A stretch of DNA of 64,000 nucleotides from Coix lacryma-jobi var. lacryma-jobi (lineage: Eukaryota; Streptophyta; Magnoliopsida; Poales; Poaceae). Of the stretch, positions 42,881 through 52,421 are shown one piece after another. Position 1 is the first letter of the stretch. Every line of letters starts with the position of its first letter. The DNA lies in assembly GCA_009763385.1 (NCBI GenBank), contig CM019830.1, forward strand, positions 93,374,649-93,438,648, written 5' to 3'. A program made the translations under genes and the position numbers. Under the pieces are notes generated by a model that was given only the letters and a program-made list of their open reading frames with translations, had not been told where the DNA came from and searched no databases.

Positions 42881-44829
42881 TGCGGATACAGGGTGTATGC
42901 CGAGTCTCGAGTGATGAGTGATTGTCAACGGGTTTGATCGCAGGTTCTTTGGCTTGTGTTGTGCAGGTGTCGAGCACGGAGACAGTGATCGAGGGCAAGG
43001 TGAAGGTCAAGTAGAGACGTGCCGTGCCGACTGATCGGGAGCGGTGAAGGGCGGACGTGAGGCTTGGACTGAGGGGCCGGTGGCCAGAGGATCAGCTGTG
43101 GTGGCTGGCAGCCTGGGACAACGACGAGCAAAGACTTGCGGGGCACGGTGTTGCTCGGGTCGAGGACCTAGGGACATGTGTCGGTGGATGGGGTGCACGG
43201 GCGGTGCATCCCTCTACAGCTCCGGTTTGATGGTTGAGCCAGAGAAAAACCATCGGGTGGACGGTTTCCAGGTTTGGGCCTCAAAACTGGGTGCTGCGGG
43301 TTTCCCGAGTTTGGGCCACAAAACTCGGGCTGAGGACGGTTTCCAGGTTTGGGCCTCAAAACCTGGGTGCTGGCGGGTTTCTGAGTTTGGGCCACAAAAC
43401 TCAGGCGATGGACGGCTGGTTTGCCGGTTGGGCCTCAAAACCAGGGGATGGACGTGAAGGCCTGGTTCCCGGTTTTGGCCACAAAACCGGGGGCGGAGTC
43501 CGTGAAAAGGACGGCAGAGCGGTGGCGGCACGTGGCGGCAATCGGTGAGGTTGCGTCGAGGCAACGCTACCTATTGTGGGCGTGGCCGTCGGATCAGCAA
43601 CATCTTCGGGTTGGTCTAGGATAGCCTTAGGGTTTGGCTCGGTCGCTCTGTAAATACTTAGGGGTAGAGTGGGAATTAGGATTAGGTTAAGTAGAGGGAG
43701 ACACCCACCTCCCATCTGAATCTCAGTCATTTGCTCTTTCATTGCTAGGGTTTCTTGTTCTCCCCATCCTCTGCTGTAGCGAACCTGAGATCCACAGAGA
43801 AGAGAACAATACCTCTGTGCCCGTGAGATTTTTGAGGAAGTGAGGCCATAACCTCACCATTGTAGCGTGTGGTAGCCACACGATTGCAATTTCGTGGTTG
43901 TGATTCATGTTTTGTTCGTGTTCTTCGCGGATTCCTTTTCTCCACGTTTTCCCGTTGATCGATCTCCCAACTCGGTGCGTCTTTAGCAAATCCATTTGAA
44001 CCAAGTTGTTCTAGATCGTGATGCACCTTTTTCACCGAAGGAATTCTCCTCTAACCTCACGAGCTAGTAGATCGATCGATTTTTGTTTCGGGTCAAGTTT
44101 TTCTCCCTTCCCCCGAATTTCTTCGATTCATCGATTTGGAGATAGGTTCGAGCCATGATCTCTTAGAGATAGCTCACTATCCTCCTTGTGACTCATCTCT
44201 CCAAGTTTGAACCCTAGAGGTTTCGTTTTAGGAGAGTTTGAATCGAATCGGTGGACGAACAGGGGGCGTCAGGGTGGACCGAACGGCTAGGCACGGTTGA
44301 CCAGATGTTGACCCCGTGCGTCTGGTCGTTGAATGCTCAGCGTGGAGTCTCTGTGACTTGACCAGACGCTCCTGGTGTTTTGTGACCGGACTCGCTCTTG
44401 GTACTGTTCTTCGTTTTGTCACTCTTTGACCGGACGCTGCAGACCTTACCGGACGCTCGTTCTCTCAGAGTCCGGTCAAAAACAGTAAGGTCCCAAATCC
44501 GTTTGTGCTCGACCATACGTGTCTGGTGTGTTGACCGGACGCAGGGTGAGTCCGGTCAGTGCTGTCTCTGCGCAGTTTCATCCGCGGTTCGTTTGTTCGT
44601 TATCGGTTTTGGTTTCCATCTTTTGCGTTGGGTTTCTAGAGTTGTAAAGTGTCTCACTGTGCTTCTTCGAAGCATCCACCCTGTCTTTAGGGTCGTGGAC
44701 ACTTTCAAGTTCTAGGGTTTGCTCTTCGGGGTTGATTTTGGGACAGTAGCGACAAGTTTCTGAAAGGAATTTTTGAAGCTCCCATTCACCCCCCTCTGGT
44801 CGCTTTCTGGTAGTACTCTCGGTCCTTCA
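42881..44829 (+). repeat. SIRE LTR, right
   Basis: 1949 bases, TGCGGATACA to GGTCCTTCA. A six-hairpin array lies at 43268-43491. A TATA-like CTGTAAATAC lies near 43648. In place of the CGGACAGTCCG cluster, this LTR has GACCGGACGC and GAGTCCGGTC words at 44270-44560. Directly after its end the minus-strand gag begins. Confidence 0.85.
43228..43495 (+). repeat. U3 hairpin array, right SIRE LTR
   Basis: Stems around the GGGCCTCA/GGGCCACA loop are CCAGGTTT/AAACTGG (43268, one base lost), CCCGAGTTT/AAACTCGGG (43304), CCAGGTTT/AAACCTGG (43343), CTGAGTTT/AAACTCAG (43381), GCCGGTT/AACCAGG (43423, mismatch) and CCCGGTTTT/AAAACCGGG (43468). A preceding GATGGTT/AACCATC pair (about 43229-43255) looks like an eroded further unit. 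Confidence 0.8.
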
Positions 44830-45415
44830 GTGTGAGTCAGTTTTAATTTATTAATTTCAGCAAGCAAAGACTCACAAGAGACACATGGTAACAAAGCATT
44901 TGACTTTAGCAAGGCTATTTCAGTTTTAGCATAATCATGGTCCTTGTGTAAGTCAATGCAAACTAAACATGGTTCGGAAGCATTGTATTTCAATAATTCA
45001 ATTTCAGATCTTAAGCTATCAAGAGAAAAGCATAGCTCATCATTCTTCCTAACCATGTCACTACAAGAGGTGCAAGGCAAAGAGGCACTAGACTTCAACT
45101 TAGCAATGGAGCATTTCAACTTTTCAACCTTTCTACGCAAGGTACTACACAGCTCAACATTCCTAGAGCGAGCCTCATAAAGGTTGTGCAAGGTCACAAG
45201 ACCCCAAGCAAGTGTACCTTTCTTGGCCTTGCCAAGTTGACATAGGAGATCCTCTGGTGAAAGCTCATCATGTCATAGAAGATTCAACAGCTCACTCACC
45301 TCGCGATTCCTCTCATCAACTGCACTCCTCCTTCTTCCCAACTATTGTCCTTGTTTGCATGTCCATCAATCAAACCTAAGGACAAAGACACACTGAAGGA
45401 AGAACTTGGTGCCAT
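44830..45415 (-). pseudogene. SIRE gag, 5' part after the LTR
   Basis: A likely start ATG lies at 45415-45413, 130 bases from the primer site. The visible protein ends in repeated Cys-rich coiled-coil units (ASLPCTSCSDM, ASEPCLVCIDL, ALLPCVSCESL) spaced by about 35 residues, with K/E/L-rich helices between them. This is typical of the middle part of SIRE gag. The capsid domain expected before it is absent, so an internal deletion is likely. The open frame runs on into the plus-strand LTR (to 44712), which is not part of the gene. Confidence 0.7.
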
Positions 45416-45545
45416 TTCCAAAAGCACCGTTAGTGTTAGCAAAACAAAAGCTCAACACCTCAACAAACAAAGTCGGAAGCTAAACCGCTCTAAAAGGTCG
45501 CCATCACGGATCCAAAACCGGTAAAGGTACAGAGATCCTTATCTG

Positions 45546-45557
45546 GCTCTGATACCA
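45546..45557 (-). promoter_or_regulatory. SIRE primer-binding site, tRNA-Met
   Basis: TGGTATCAGAGC is a perfect copy of the initiator tRNA-Met-complementary site, two bases from the LTR end. Confidence 0.85.
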
Positions 45558-46119
45558 ATTGAAGGACCGAATTAGCGACCAGAGGGGGGGTGAATGGGAG
45601 CCTCAAATTTCTTCTCGAGAAATGATGGCCCTTGTCCTAGAAAATCACCCCAAAAGCGAAGACTCAAACAACTGGTGAGTTCACGACCTACGAATAGGTG
45701 GATAAAGGACCGAAAATGCTAAAGCAAGGCGACCAGAGGGGGGGGGTGAATGGGAGCCTAAAAATTTCTTCTCGAAATTATGGCCTCTGTCCAACAAAAT
45801 AAACCCCAAGCGCTTCGGACTCAAACGCGATGCCCACGACCCTCAGAAAGAAGGTGGATGATCCCTAGGATCATAGCGAGGCACCGCACAAGGGAGCAAA
45901 ACAAAACTCCCAAAACTCCAAGTCAAGTTCGGCTCCAAAAGACCCACTCCCAAACGTAGATAGAGGGCTACGTCGGGATTCCTCCAAATGCCTATGCTAA
46001 CACGTAGCAAAGATAGTTAGAGAGGTTCCTAGGTGAACTCTAGGAGCAAACGAGAAGTCCGGAAACGAAGCGGAAAAGCCGGGAGTGCAAATGCACTAAA
46101 ACTCACCCTACAGCCGACT

Positions 46120-46495
46120 CCCGGACTGTCCGGACTGCTGATCCCGGACTGTCCGGTCAAGGGCGGACTGTCCACGCCTGGGAGCCGGACTGTCCGCTGG
46201 CAAAAGACCCAAAAACAAACTATTCTGAAACAGCTCTGGACAGGTCCCGGACAGTCTGCGGTTTGCACGCCGGACTGTCCGCGGTTCACGTGAACAGTGA
46301 ACTCTGAGCGTCCGGTGCCTGGCCTGTGCAGCATCCGATGCCAGCACCGGACTGTCCGCGGGTCACTGGCGGACTGTCCGCCGGTCACCCAAGGGAAAAG
46401 GCCCGAGGCCAGCAGCCACTGCTCGGCTGAAGCCCCGACGCCCGGACTGTCCGCGCCCACTGTGGCGGACTGTCCACGGCTACGGCGGACTGTCC
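46120..46495 (-). repeat. CGGACAGTCCG palindrome cluster, minus SIRE LTR
   Basis: Eight exact copies of the palindrome (read CGGACTGTCCG on plus, from about 46122, 46145, 46186, 46271, 46348, 46370, 46443, 46484) and three near copies lie in 375 bases. Read along the element, the central base is A as in the left plus-strand LTR. Confidence 0.75.
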
Positions 46496-47364
46496 GCGAG
46501 TGCCCAGAAAGCACAAAAACCGCACGGGACAAAACCAAAATCGATTGGATCTTCACCAAATCGAATGAGGCTGCAACCAAACTTCTCCCAAGTGTTCTTC
46601 TACGTGTTGGGAAGCTAATCCTAGGATATCATCGCTTCAATCCAACTAAACCATGAGAAATCCGAAGAACACTAGAAAAGGGGAAGAACGAAGAACGAAA
46701 ACGATTTCGACCCGATCAACTTGTTCGTGAGGGTAGAGATGAATTCCTCCGGTGGAAATGTTCTCCTCACATCAAAGAACAAGTTGATTCAACCGGAATC
46801 GCAAAGACGCAGCGTAGAGGGAGATCGAGAGAGGGGAAAATCATGGAGAAAGAAGAACGTGAAGAACAAATTCAAAACGCAATTCAACCACGAATTTGAT
46901 CCTTGGATTCAGAGAAATGCATGATTGATTAAGCACTCGGTGTCGGGCTACAAGCCACTCCTAGCAACACAAAGCTCGATGGCGAAAGAAAGCTCAAGAA
47001 CAAGAGCATATCTCTCCCTAACCCTAGCCTCCTCTCACAAACACCAAAATGAGAGTGACACTGTCCAGGGATCTGGCTGCCCTAGCAGCCCCCTTCATCT
47101 ATATATAGGCGCACGTCCAAATGACACAAACGCCCTGCATTAAGCACTTGACCCAAATACCCCCCAGGGGTATAACCGTCCAGTCCGGTCAATCTTCATC
47201 GACAGACAGCCACGCCGCACATCCGGTAGCTTCGCTTCGACGCGACCTCCCTGATGCCGCCACGTGTCGTCACATCGACCACCGCGCTTTCCTCGTGGAT
47301 AGCTTGGCCACCGCACCAGCCTCTCCACGCGCCACGCGCGCGCGACCGTCCTTTCGGACCACCC

Positions 47365-47606
47365 CCTGGTTTTGAGGCCCAAACCAGGAAACCCGCCAGC
47401 CCAGGTTTTGAGGCCCAAACCTGGCAAACCGGCCACCCCGAGTTTTGTGGCCCAAACTCGGAAACCCGCGAGCCCAAGTTTTGAGGCCAAAACCTGGAAA
47501 CCGTCCTCACCGAGTTTTGAGGCCCAAACTCGGGAAACGGCCACCCCAGGTTTTGAGGCCCAAACCTGGAAACCGTCGATGGTAGCTTTTTGAGGCTCAG
47601 CTACCG
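47365..47606 (-). repeat. U3 hairpin array, minus SIRE LTR
   Basis: Seven hairpins share the loop TGAGGCCC (plus reading), the complement of the plus-element loop. Stems are CCTGGTTT/AAACCAGG, CCAGGTTT/AAACCTGG, CCGAGTTT/AAACTCGG, an imperfect CCAAGTTT unit, CCGAGTTT/AAACTCGG, CCAGGTTT/AAACCTGG and GGTAGCT/AGCTACC. The last has an unrelated stem around the same loop. Confidence 0.8.
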
Positions 47607-48223
47607 AACCCGCACCATAGACGGGATGTGGTTCGCACACCCCGACCACCGGCACCGATGCCGATGCATGTCCAGCCTCCACGCCGGGCACAACGCCTTC
47701 GCCATCCTCCTTGACTCGGCCGACGGCACTTGCGCCGCACGCAAGCCCGTGTCCGACCTCCCGCCAAGTGCCACGACGCCATCGTCTTCCTCCCGACTCG
47801 GCCGATGCATCGCACATCCCCATGTGCTCCTGCTCGCTGATGCCACATGCCAGCTACCACAGCTGGTCCTCTGGCCCTCTGGTCCGTCGGTCCAAGCCTC
47901 ACGTCCGCACTTCAACGCTCTGGGTCCATCGGCATGGCACGTCCACCACACGGCACGCCCATCCTTCACCGCTCCCGGTCCGTCGGCACGGCACGTCTCT
48001 ACTTGACCTTCACCTCGCCATAGACCACTGTCTCCGAGCTCCACACCTGCACATCAACATAGCCAAGAGACACATGTTGCACACGCACACCAACCTGGTA
48101 AACACACACAACTCAACACCACCGGTTAGTCATAAACAATAAGCGCATAGCAGATAATGACTCAACCGGGAAAAGCCTCAAACCTTCCTCATCAAAGTAA
48201 ATCATTCATCATATATATTCTCA

Positions 48224-48236
48224 ATCTCCCCTTGAT
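48224..48236 (-). promoter_or_regulatory. SIRE polypurine tract, minus element
   Basis: ATCAAGGGGAGAT on the minus strand directly precedes the LTR start, as in the plus copies. Confidence 0.7.
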
Positions 48237-50630
48237 GAATGCATTGACTAACAATAAAATCAAAAAGGAAGGGTTTGAAGGCAAGCCTCACTCAAGTGCC
48301 CAAAAGCCAAGTAAAAGCAAACACAAGACCACTTGAGATGAGGAAGGATCATGAAGACTCCAAATAAAAGCTCTCGGTCCCGAAAGAAATGGGGAAAGTG
48401 GGCAAAGCCTCCACACAACCGAAGAGTCAAGAGAAAACAAGAGTTTCATGAATCCCAAAAGGCACTCGAAAACCAATCTCAAATAAAATTGTCAAACAAT
48501 CATCACAACAGAGGCCAAGGTACTTATCCACTTGGGTTCACTTGGGTCATTTCTCCCCCTTTTTCTCCCCCTTGATGATTGAATTGACAAAAACTTGGCG
48601 CAAGAGATGGTTTGAGATACGAAAGCCAAAAACTTGGTCCCCAAAGACATGGGCAACGGCTCAACGCAACCAAGCAAAGGATCAGAGCAACAACTCAACA
48701 AAGAGCAAAACTCGATCACATAGAGCAAAAGACTTGGTTCCCAAAGACATGGGCAACGGCTCGATGCAACCAAGTCAAAAATGAGCTAGTCCTCAAGAAG
48801 AGGTAGAAAAGGGCTCAACACCGCTAGCTCAAGGCTCGAAACCATTGAGGCATGAAACAACGCATTAAGAAGCAAAAACTGCTAGTCCCTCAAGATAGAG
48901 GCACAGAGGCTCAACACAACTAGCAGAAGACTTGATACCAATCACAGGCAGCCCAAAAATGGTGAAAACAGCTAGTTCCCCAAGACAGAGGCAAAATGGT
49001 TCAACACAACTAGCTGAAGGCTCCAAAACAATCGAAAATACCAAGCAAAAACTGCTAGTCCCTCAAGATAGAGGCAAAACGGCTCAACACGACTAGCAGG
49101 CTCGATACCAACTGAGAAAGCACAAAGGAAGCTCAAAGTCAAATGGAGCACAAACTCTCGGAGCATGCGGAGAAGTAGCAAAACAAAAGAACTCCCCCTG
49201 AAAGCAAGCCTATATACAAAAGCTATGCAACAAAGCTCATGACACCAATTACATTCCATACCAAAAGATGGATACCAATTGGAACACATAAAAGAGCTAT
49301 ACCAATTGAAAAAGAACATAAAAGAGGGTAAACTCCCCTAGCTCAAAGCTCTCCCCAAAAATGCATGACTCTCCCCTTTGTGCCAACACAAAAGCTCCCC
49401 CTTGCAAACATCTTCTCCCCCTTGACAAAAGGGAACATGCTGAGGGGTTTCGACATTTTTCCACAAAGTTGACCAAACACAAGACAAAAGACAAGTTATC
49501 AAACAAAAGCATATGGGCGTCAGTGAGAAGCATTCAAAGTGACCACAAAGAGTATCGGAGCTGGGGGTATGTACACTAAGCTAAAATGCATGATATGTGC
49601 AATGCAACAGCTTTAAGTGTATAGCAATCAGAATGAAAAGATGCTCAAAAAGGTGCTGCCCTGAAAGTATAGCAATCAATACAAATGCTAGCAAATGCTC
49701 AAACTGATCAAATGAACACGAAATATGAACAATTAAGCATATGAGCAGTTTTAAGCCATTTGAAAAGGAGTTCACCACTAAAATAGCACTTAGCATGAAT
49801 AGACAGAAAATCAAACAAGTGCTAACTCAAGTATAAAAGGTGAACTACCCCTAGCAAAGTTCAATCATCATGCAATAGAATGAAGCATAGACTTGTGTTA
49901 TTTTCAAATTTTATCGGAGATTGCAGCGGTATTAACACAAGTTCATATTTAAAGCATGTGATTGCGAGAGGTTGAAAGCATGGTCATTGCCTAACTTTTC
50001 AACCGGGCTAAGCCTATGCAAGAAAAGCAATCAGAAGCTTAAAGCACCGGTTTCGGTCTTACACTACACGGCTCAAGTTTAACTCAAATGTGCAATGAGA
50101 AACAGTCTTGATACCGTGATGGGCTGACACATGCAATCCCATCTCGATCTTTTCAATTCACTAATACTTGGATCAAATTTTAAGCACAAGGTAAATATGA
50201 ACAATCCAAGCAAGTGAATGACTCAGTGCAAGAGACATAGCAACCTAGCATACAAAAGATAGCACAAGTGATCTCAACACATCCTATCCATGCTAGTTGC
50301 CACTCTCAATGGTGAACAAATTAAAAGTTTCATAGTTGATTAGTCAAGTTCACCATTTGCCAAAAATAGCTTAGCTCAAACATGTATCAAGTGATCAAAA
50401 AGACCCTAAGCTACAAGCATCATTATGAATAAGCAGGGCATACCAAAAAGAGCATAGTCTCATTTTCATTGCTATATACATGAAGCTCTAAAATGCAAGA
50501 TGTACATGATGAAATGCATGCAAAAACTAGTCTATCAAAGACAAGGCAAAACTAGCCTAAAAAGAAAAACCCAAAAAAAAGGGTATCGAAGAAGTCCAAC
50601 TAAGATACAGCAAGCAAAATGCTTCCCCAA
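48237..50630 (-). other. Post-pol non-coding region, minus SIRE element
   Basis: It is colinear with the plus-strand post-pol regions but longer. It has several CTCCCCC (GGGGGAG) tracts, at about 48545, 48566, 49193, 49395 and 49418, a hairpin array at 48630-49110, and an AATGGTGAAC/GTTCACCATT inverted repeat near 50310-50360. No env frame is seen. Confidence 0.6.
48630..49110 (-). repeat. Post-pol hairpin array, minus SIRE element
   Basis: About six units are present. Stems of the CTTGGT/ACCAAG type occur near 48634-48674 and 48732-48772, and of the GCTAGT/ACTAGC type near 48881-48927, 48970-49013 and 49053-49099; one imperfect AGCTAGT/GCTAGCT lies near 48784-48830. Both stem types of the plus copies are present here, with more copies. 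Confidence 0.65.
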
Positions 50631-50639
50631 CTAAAAGGG

Positions 50640-50790
50640 AAAACACACACCAAAACCACAAGAAAAGAGCCAAGAAATACTCAAGCAAAACAGCAAAATC
50701 CACATCGAAAGGACCACACAGCAGAAAGAGGTCGAAGAAGAAGAGTACCAAAACCCGAACTCAGAAGTGTGTCAGACGTACCTCCTAAAG
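50640..50790 (-). pseudogene. SIRE RNase H remnant
   Basis: On the minus strand a short stretch near 50770-50700 reads as EFGFWYSSSSTSF. It corresponds to EFGIWYSASSTLSL of the intact copy (40751-40800), followed by the degraded start of the next block. It joins directly to the cttttag-tggggaa end of pol at about 50630. RT, integrase and most of RNase H are deleted. Confidence 0.5.
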
Positions 50791-51810
50791 CGCATGACCT
50801 CTGCTGGTGTGATACCCGAGGGACGCCTGAAACTGCTGAACTCCGAGGCACCAGCCTCGCCGAAGTCGTCTCCCCATCGCCTGATGCTGTCGCTTGCACA
50901 GGTGCTGCTAGTGCTCGCCGGAGAGCTGCTCGAATGGAACCCCAAGTCGTGGAAGAAGTGGGATCGGGTCCGTGAGCCGAAATGCTCTCTCTAGACTCCT
51001 GTTCTCCTGCACAATCAAAAGCAGAAGAAACCACAAGGCATTGTCTCGTCTAGTGTGACCTCAAGGTCTCCACGAAAATGGTTAGTCACATAAGCATAAG
51101 GTGAACTCTCAACAAAAAGAGATCTACCTATGAATGATACCGCAAGGAGAACTAAACTCAAACTAGCTAAGACTACCATGCAACAGGATATAAAGCACTG
51201 TATAGCAAAATGCAACCTAAAACATGATCAACTCAAACACCGCCTAAACCTCCACACATGCTACAATGCAAGATAATGATAGCAATAGATCCAAAAGCAT
51301 GTAACATGATAAAAATTGTGGAAAGGCTAGTGCTCAAACTAATCATATCAACAGGGTACATGTAGCTAACTAAAACTAGCACCTGAAAACATGATACCTA
51401 ATGAACACCATACCACTACAAATCAAGCTCATGGAGAAATAGGGTAAAACATGGCACAATGTTCATGAGGATCACAAACTAGCATGAAAAGTGGATAATC
51501 CACAAAAGCTATACATAAAGCTAGCATGACATGATATACAGGATAGCACATGCTAGACTAAAACAAAACATGTTACAAAAGAAAAATGTACATGTAAGAA
51601 CTATACAAGTGAGCACATGATGATCCATCTCATACCACAAGACATAAATCATGGATGTACAAGGTATGAGTGTATAAGAAAGCTCACCAAGCCATAAAAA
51701 AGCCTCTTTGGAGGAAAATCTAAGCGGGATGCAGAGAACCATCAAATCTTGATCACATCTAAAAGATCAAGCTCCACTCGGCACATGTTCTCCACCCTGC
51801 GTCCTCATAT
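50791..51810 (-). other. Undefined part of minus SIRE element
   Basis: Between the gag end and the RNase H remnant, about 1 kb contains no recognisable protease, integrase or RT. A GC-rich patch at 50780-51000 gives open frames on both strands, with no family resemblance. Confidence 0.4.
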
Positions 51811-52421
51811 CTACACACAAGAGGACAGAATAACCCGAGCCTTGGATCCCGAAGGGTTAACAAGCATGTACTTGGGAATCCAGGACTTGGTCACAAAACT
51901 CAACTTATCATGTGGGTTAGCATGATGCAAATGTTGGTTCAAATGCAATTTTGAAACACCCTTGGAAGCATTCCTCAAAATGATAACTCGAGGAGAAGAA
52001 CGAGTTGAACCACAGAAAAAGAGGCAAACATCTTCCAAGGTTTTCGTAGAAGAACCAATAGAAGCACCATGAAAAGCATGATGTGGACCAAGAGAAGAAG
52101 CAGTAGAAGCATGTCCACGATCATGACCTATCCCACTAGAAAAGGAGTCATAAAACCCATCAACAAAAATGGGCTTCATGCCATGAGAAGGGCTATGAAC
52201 CACCAACTTCCTAGAAGAGCGAGCTTGGCGCAAGCGTTTGGCACGCCGATAGCAAAAGCTTTCTTGATGCCCATCTTTCTCACAAAAAGAGCAATGGTAC
52301 AAAGGCCTACTAGAAAGCACACCATTCTCTGACAAGTGAGAAGTCCCTTGGGTCTTAGAACAAGAAGCATCAACAACCAACTTGGTGCCAACACTAGGAG
52401 CACACGTGCCATGGGAAAGGT
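51811..52421 (-). pseudogene. SIRE gag C-terminal part with CCHC knuckle
   Basis: The frame contains HCSFCEKDGHQESFC (about 52292-52250), a CX2CX4HX4C knuckle followed by an Arg/Lys-rich stretch. Such knuckles bind element RNA. It ends at a stop near 51811 with SWIPKYMLVNPSGSKARV, the junction before the protease in related elements. The upstream half of gag was displaced by Tekay-2 at 52422. Confidence 0.75.

Larger units (their letters stand above)
34259..44829 (+). mobile_element. Ty1/copia SIRE/Maximus complex: internal-LTR-internal-LTR
   Basis: The order is RNase H fragment, post-pol region, LTR (36195-38288), pol from protease/integrase to RNase H (38289-41256), post-pol region, LTR (42881-44829). 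The first LTR abuts the middle of pol directly: primer site and gag are missing. The first LTR is also preceded by the end of another pol, so two element ends are joined head to tail. This is the pattern left by unequal or illegitimate recombination between related copies. Long LTRs, a GGGGGAG-rich 3' region and the pol sequence place it in SIRE/Maximus (Opie/Ji-like). Confidence 0.8.
45560..48223 (-). repeat. Minus-strand SIRE LTR
   Basis: 2664 bases, reading TGAGAATATAT to GGTCCTTCA on the minus strand. A TATA box (TATATATA) is near 47100-47107, with the hairpin array 250-500 bases upstream in U3. The CGGACTGTCCG cluster lies downstream of it. The terminal 150 bases are duplicated in tandem: the GGACCGA and CGACCAGAGGGGGGGTGAATGGGAGCC blocks at 45564-45603 recur at about 45717-45760. 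Confidence 0.8.
44830..52421 (-). mobile_element. Minus-strand SIRE/Maximus element with internal deletions
   Basis: Reading leftward: gag end with CCHC knuckle (52421-51811), a pol remnant (about 50790-50640), post-pol region, polypurine tract, LTR (48223-45560), tRNA-Met primer site (45557-45546), then the start of a second gag (45415-44830). The LTR thus has internal sequence on both sides, as in the plus-strand complex. It is cut on the right by Tekay-2 and on the left by the plus-strand LTR. It is a different subfamily from the plus copies: the LTR is longer and diverged. Confidence 0.75.

Noticed and set aside
44712..44829. C-terminal extension of the minus-strand gag into the neighbouring LTR
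   Set aside because: The frame crosses the boundary into the plus-strand LTR by chance. The end of the real gag sequence is at 44830.
45546..45557. A tRNA gene
   Set aside because: Only the 12-base complement of the tRNA-Met 3' end is present; it is a primer-binding site. The same applies to 12341, 15328, 33592 and 62927.
46029..46656. Overlapping frames of 80-180 residues on both strands
   Set aside because: They are produced by the CGGACTGTCCG palindromes, which lack stops in several frames. No domain is present.
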